From positions 62,001 to 126,000 of the forward strand of contig NZ_JOGB01000007.1 in assembly GCF_000719335.1 (NCBI RefSeq): a DNA stretch of 64,000 nucleotides, given 5' to 3'. Position numbers and translations under genes: made by a program. The DNA is from Streptomyces sp. NRRL S-87. Lineage in GTDB: Bacteria > Actinomycetota > Actinomycetes > Streptomycetales > Streptomycetaceae. Of the stretch, positions 61,288 to 64,000 are shown piece after piece (the stretch's first letter is position 1; each line of letters begins with the position of its first letter). The notes under the pieces are model-generated. The model searched no databases. It saw only the letters and a list, made by a program, of their open reading frames with translations, and was not told the DNA's origin.

Positions 61288-61322
61288 CCGGCCCCGTTCC
61301 CGCAGCTCGCGGGCGGGGCCGG
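61288..61322 (+). terminator. Terminator after ispG
   Basis: CCGGCCCCG (61288-61296) and CGGGGCCGG (61314-61322) pair, continued inside by CCCGC and GCGGG around an AGCTC loop with a two-base TT bulge, giving 14 pairs. It lies 20 bases after the ispG stop. Confidence 0.75.
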
Positions 61323-61413
61323 TCCCGTTCCGTGACCTGTGAACGGGGGCAACCCCGGGTGCCGCCGGGTACAGTGCGACAGATCAGCAGACCCGCACGG
61401 TGAGGCCCCCACA

Positions 61414-62259
61414 GTGTTGACGCAGACCACCACCAGGGTCCTCGAGCCCAGCGACCTCGGCGCCGCGCTCGAGGTGCTCGACCGCGACCCGGTCGCCAAC
61501 GCGTTCGTCACCTCCCGGGTCCGGGTGGCCGGCCTCGACCCCTGGCGCCTGGGCGGCGAGATGTGGGGCTACTACGAGGACGGCCGGCTGGTCTCGCTCT
61601 GCTACGCGGGTGCCAACCTCGTCCCCGTGTGCGCCACCCCCGCCGCCGTACGGGCCTTCGCCGACCGCGCCCGCAGGACCGGCCGCCGCTGCTCGTCCGT
61701 CGTCGGCCCGGCCGAGCCCACCGGGCAGCTGTGGCGGCTGCTGGAGCCCCACTGGGGGCCCGCCCGCGAGATCCGCGCCCACCAGCCGCTCATGGTCACG
61801 GAGGAGCCCTCCCGCGACATCGCGCCCGATCCCCTGGTCCGCCGGGTGCGCAAGGACGAGATGGACCTGATCATGCCGGCCTGCGTGGCCATGTTCACCG
61901 AGGAGGTCGGCGTCTCCCCGCTGGCCGGGGACGGCGGACTGCTCTACCAGGCCCGGGTCGCCGAACTCGTCGCGGCCGGCCGCTCCTTCGCCCGGGTGGA
62001 GGACGGCCGGGTCGTCTTCAAGGCCGAGATCGGCGCCGCCACCGCCCGCGCCTGCCAGATCCAGGGTGTGTGGGTGGACCCCGAGTTCCGCGGCCGGGGC
62101 CACTCCGAGACCGGGATGGCCGCCGTGGTCGCGTACGCGCTGCGGGACGTGGCCCCGGTGGTGAGCCTCTACGTCAACGACTACAACACCGCGGCCCGGG
62201 CGGCGTACCGGCGCGTCGGCTTCCACGAGGTCGGGGCGTTCATGAGCGTGCTGTTCTGA
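61414..62259 (+). CDS. GNAT family N-acetyltransferase
   Basis: The 281-residue protein has a C-terminal GNAT domain with the acetyl-CoA loop QIQGVWVDPEFRGRGHSETGMAAVV and the SLYVNDYNTAARAAYRRVGF segment. The first 120 residues form an additional domain (LGAALEVLDRDPVANAFVTSRVRVAGLDPWRLGGEMWGYYEDGRLVSLCYAGANLVPV) found in actinobacterial DUF4081/GNAT fusions, which often lie next to ispG or proS. The acceptor is unknown. GTG 61414 has GAGG at eight bases; TTG 61417 is an alternative. Confidence 0.88.
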   Translation: MLTQTTTRVLEPSDLGAALEVLDRDPVANAFVTSRVRVAGLDPWRLGGEMWGYYEDGRLVSLCYAGANLVPVCATPAAVRAFADRARRTGRRCSSVVGPAEPTGQLWRLLEPHWGPAREIRAHQPLMVTEEPSRDIAPDPLVRRVRKDEMDLIMPACVAMFTEEVGVSPLAGDGGLLYQARVAELVAAGRSFARVEDGRVVFKAEIGAATARACQIQGVWVDPEFRGRGHSETGMAAVVAYALRDVAPVVSLYVNDYNTAARAAYRRVGFHEVGAFMSVLF

Positions 62260-62264
62260 GGGCC

Positions 62265-62299
62265 GGGCCGTGGTGCCGCGCCGTCGGCACGCGCGGCCC
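62265..62299 (+). terminator. Hairpin terminator between the two GNAT genes
   Basis: GGGCCG (62265-62270) pairs with CGGCCC (62294-62299), and inside GTGCCG (62273-62278) pairs with CGGCAC (62285-62290) around CGCCGT. The stem starts six bases after the stop of the first GNAT gene. Confidence 0.6.
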
Positions 62300-62345
62300 G
62301 ACGAGCGCTGTTCCGACCGTATGACCGCCGAGTAGGGTTCGCCGC

Positions 62346-62945
62346 ATGGTGCATTCGCCCGGGGGTGACCCCCGTCTTCCCGACGGTGACCGGCTGCCGG
62401 CCGGCGTCGTGCTCGCGCCGCTGGACCTGGCCGCCCGCGTGGACGAGGCCCTGGAGGTCCAGGCCGTCGCCTTCGGACTCACCGACGAGGAAGTGGGCAT
62501 CCGCCGTCACATCGTGCAGCGGCACATGACCTACCCCGGGGCCCGCGCGCTCGGCGCCTTCGCCGAGGACGACGCCCGGCTCGTCGGCTTCGTGTACGGC
62601 ATGCCCAACGACCGCATGCACTGGTGGTCCACCGTCGTCGAGCCGTACCTGCGCGTCCAGGGCGAGGACGGCTGGCTGGACGGCTCGTTCACCATCACCG
62701 AACTGCACGTGCACCCCGGCTTCCAGGGCCGGGGGGTCGGCCGCGGCCTGATCACCCGCATCACCGACGGCGCGGCGGAGTCCCGCTCCATCCTCTCCGC
62801 CATCGACATCGAGAGCCCGGCGCGCGGCCTGTACCGCGCCCTGGGGTACCGGGACCTCGCCCGCCGGGTGTACTTCCCCAGCGCACCCCAGCCGTACGCC
62901 GTGATGGGCGCCCCGCTGCCGCTGCTCCGGGGCGCCGCCCGGTAG
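62346..62945 (+). CDS. GNAT family N-acetyltransferase
   Basis: The 199-residue protein is a single-domain GNAT enzyme with [25 protein letters not shown] as the acetyl-CoA-binding motif and [17 protein letters not shown] as the last conserved helix-strand. The 60 residues before the core are not diagnostic. The acceptor substrate cannot be predicted. ATG 62346 has only a weak AGGG upstream. It is transcribed in the same direction as proS, from which an 11 bp long-range inverted repeat (62952-63008) separates it. Confidence 0.85.
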   Translation: MVHSPGGDPRLPDGDRLPAGVVLAPLDLAARVDEALEVQAVAFGLTDEEVGIRRHIVQRHMTYPGARALGAFAEDDARLVGFVYGMPNDRMHWWSTVVEPYLRVQGEDGWLDGSFTITELHVHPGFQGRGVGRGLITRITDGAAESRSILSAIDIESPARGLYRALGYRDLARRVYFPSAPQPYAVMGAPLPLLRGAAR

Positions 62946-62951
62946 TGCGTC

Positions 62952-63008
62952 CGGGCCCGCGCCTGCCCGCCGCCGCGGCGACGGCCCGCGGACCGGTGCG
63001 CGGGCCCG
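62952..63008 (+). terminator. Long-range inverted repeat between GNAT and proS
   Basis: CGGGCCCGCGC (62952-62962) and GCGCGGGCCCG (62998-63008) are perfect inverted copies with a 35-base GC-rich loop. The wide loop makes it a less certain terminator than others here. TAGCCT at 63041-63046 could be the -10 box of proS. Confidence 0.45.
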
Positions 63009-63093
63009 TAAACCGGTACGGACCGCCCGCCCGCACGGACTAGCCTCCTGTTCAAGACCCGTACCCCCACGGCCCTTCGAGCAGGAGCGCAGC

Positions 63094-64000
63094 ATGTCCC
63101 AGCCCGTCCAGCGGATGTCCCGACTCATGGTGAAGACGCTCCGCGAGGACCCGGCGGACGCGGAGACCCTCAGCCACCGGCTGCTGGTCCGCGCGGGCTA
63201 CGTACGGCGCAGCTCGGCCGGCGTCTGGAGCTGGCTGCCGCTCGGCAAGCAGGTCCTCGACAACGTCTCGCGGATCGTGCGCGAGGAGATGGACGCCATC
63301 GGCGCACAGGAGGTCCTGCTCCCCGCGCTGCTGCCCCGTGAGCCCTACGAACTGACCGGCCGCTGGGAGGAGTACGGCGACCTGCTCTTCCGGCTCAAGG
63401 ACCGCAAGGGCGCCGACTACCTCCTCGGACCCACCCACGAGGAGGTCTTCACCCAGATCGTCAAGGACCAGTGCGCGTCCTACAAGGACCTGCCGGTGAT
63501 GCTGTACCAGATCCAGACCAAGTACCGGGACGAGGCGCGGCCCCGCTCGGGCGTGCTGCGCGGGCGCGAGTTCCAGATGAAGGACTCCTACTCCTTCGAC
63601 GTCGACGACGAGGGCCTGGCCGCCTCCTACGCGCTGCACCGGGAGGCCTACCGGCGGATCTTCACCCGGCTGGGCATGGACTTCCGGATCGTCTCGGCCG
63701 TCTCGGGCGCGATGGGCGGTTCGGCCTCCGAGGAGTTCCTGGCGCCGGCCGCCGCCGGCGAGGACACCTTCGCCGACTGCCCGTCCTGCGGGTACGCGGC
63801 CAACACCGAGGCGGTGACCTTCGCGCTCGCGCCGGTCGCCGCCGACGAGGTGGGGCCCGTGGAGGAGCTCGACACCCCGGACACGCCCACCATCGAGGCG
63901 CTGGCCGCCCACCTGGGCGTACCGGCCTCGGCGACCCTGAAGAACCTGCTGGTCAAGGTCGACGGGGAGATCGTGGCCGTGGGCGTGCCCGGCGACCGCG
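63094..64000 (+). CDS. proS: Prolyl-tRNA synthetase (3' end cut by window)
   Basis: The first 302 codons of a class II prolyl-tRNA synthetase are present. Visible are the N-terminal [44 protein letters not shown], motif 2 with [35 protein letters not shown] and the start of the YbaK-like editing insert (from about residue 225: [36 protein letters not shown]), which removes misattached alanine. This is the long bacterial type. AGGAG six bases before ATG 63094 fixes the start. The frame runs off the window end. Confidence 0.95.
   Translation, partial: MSQPVQRMSRLMVKTLREDPADAETLSHRLLVRAGYVRRSSAGVWSWLPLGKQVLDNVSRIVREEMDAIGAQEVLLPALLPREPYELTGRWEEYGDLLFRLKDRKGADYLLGPTHEEVFTQIVKDQCASYKDLPVMLYQIQTKYRDEARPRSGVLRGREFQMKDSYSFDVDDEGLAASYALHREAYRRIFTRLGMDFRIVSAVSGAMGGSASEEFLAPAAAGEDTFADCPSCGYAANTEAVTFALAPVAADEVGPVEELDTPDTPTIEALAAHLGVPASATLKNLLVKVDGEIVAVGVPGDR

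Overview
This 64 kb window is chromosomal DNA of a Streptomyces or very close relative. The evidence is very high G+C with strong third-position G/C bias, frequent GTG starts, a near-identical copy of the sporulation sigma factor WhiG, the actinobacterial DUF2469 gene, several signal peptidase genes side by side, Tat-exported lipoproteins and a PucR regulator. No phage, insertion sequence, integrase or CRISPR array is visible.

Layout. 1-7.5 kb holds two signal peptidases (the first cut by the window edge), a NUDIX hydrolase, DUF2469, YraN, YifB/ComM, DprA, WhiG and a TetR regulator. 7.5-14.4 kb holds an M23 peptidase and then the conserved rpsB-tsf-pyrH-frr-cdsA-rlmN block with several intergenic hairpins. 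14.4-18.5 kb is a TPP riboswitch followed by a thiamine-type ABC importer (binding lipoprotein, fused permease, ATPase). 18.5-22.6 kb is a minus-strand group: DMT-like transporter, LOG-family protein and a small ABC system.

22.7-53.7 kb is dominated by polyamine (putrescine) and GABA catabolism in several blocks: an aminotransferase, an Lrp/AsnC regulator, gamma-aminobutyraldehyde dehydrogenase and a PotD-like lipoprotein (22.7-27.6 kb); aldehyde dehydrogenase, PotD-like lipoprotein, PotA, PotB, PotC and a PuuB-like FAD oxidoreductase as one operon (37.2-44.4 kb); and GABA aminotransferase, PucR regulator and a succinate-semialdehyde-type dehydrogenase (46.4-53.7 kb). Together these could import putrescine, oxidise or transaminate it to 4-aminobutyraldehyde, then to GABA, then to succinate. 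Between the blocks lie a serine hydrolase, a two-component system, a glycerophosphodiesterase, adenosine deaminase, membrane proteins, a PAP2 phosphatase with the remains of a chitinase gene beside it, and a VirD4/HerA-like membrane ATPase.

The most unusual part is 34.4-37.0 kb on the minus strand: a NADAR-family gene, two tandem tRNA-like non-coding RNA candidates, and a TROVE/von Willebrand A (Ro60-like) gene, all in one direction. Each RNA candidate carries a T arm, then an acceptor-type stem closed by a tetraloop, then a D arm, which is a circularly permuted tRNA, enclosed by long-range helices. This is the architecture of bacterial Y RNAs (YrlA class).

53.9-64 kb returns to housekeeping: an acyl-CoA dehydrogenase, an uncharacterised 472-residue protein, dxr, a site-2 protease, ispG, two GNAT acetyltransferases and the 5' part of proS.
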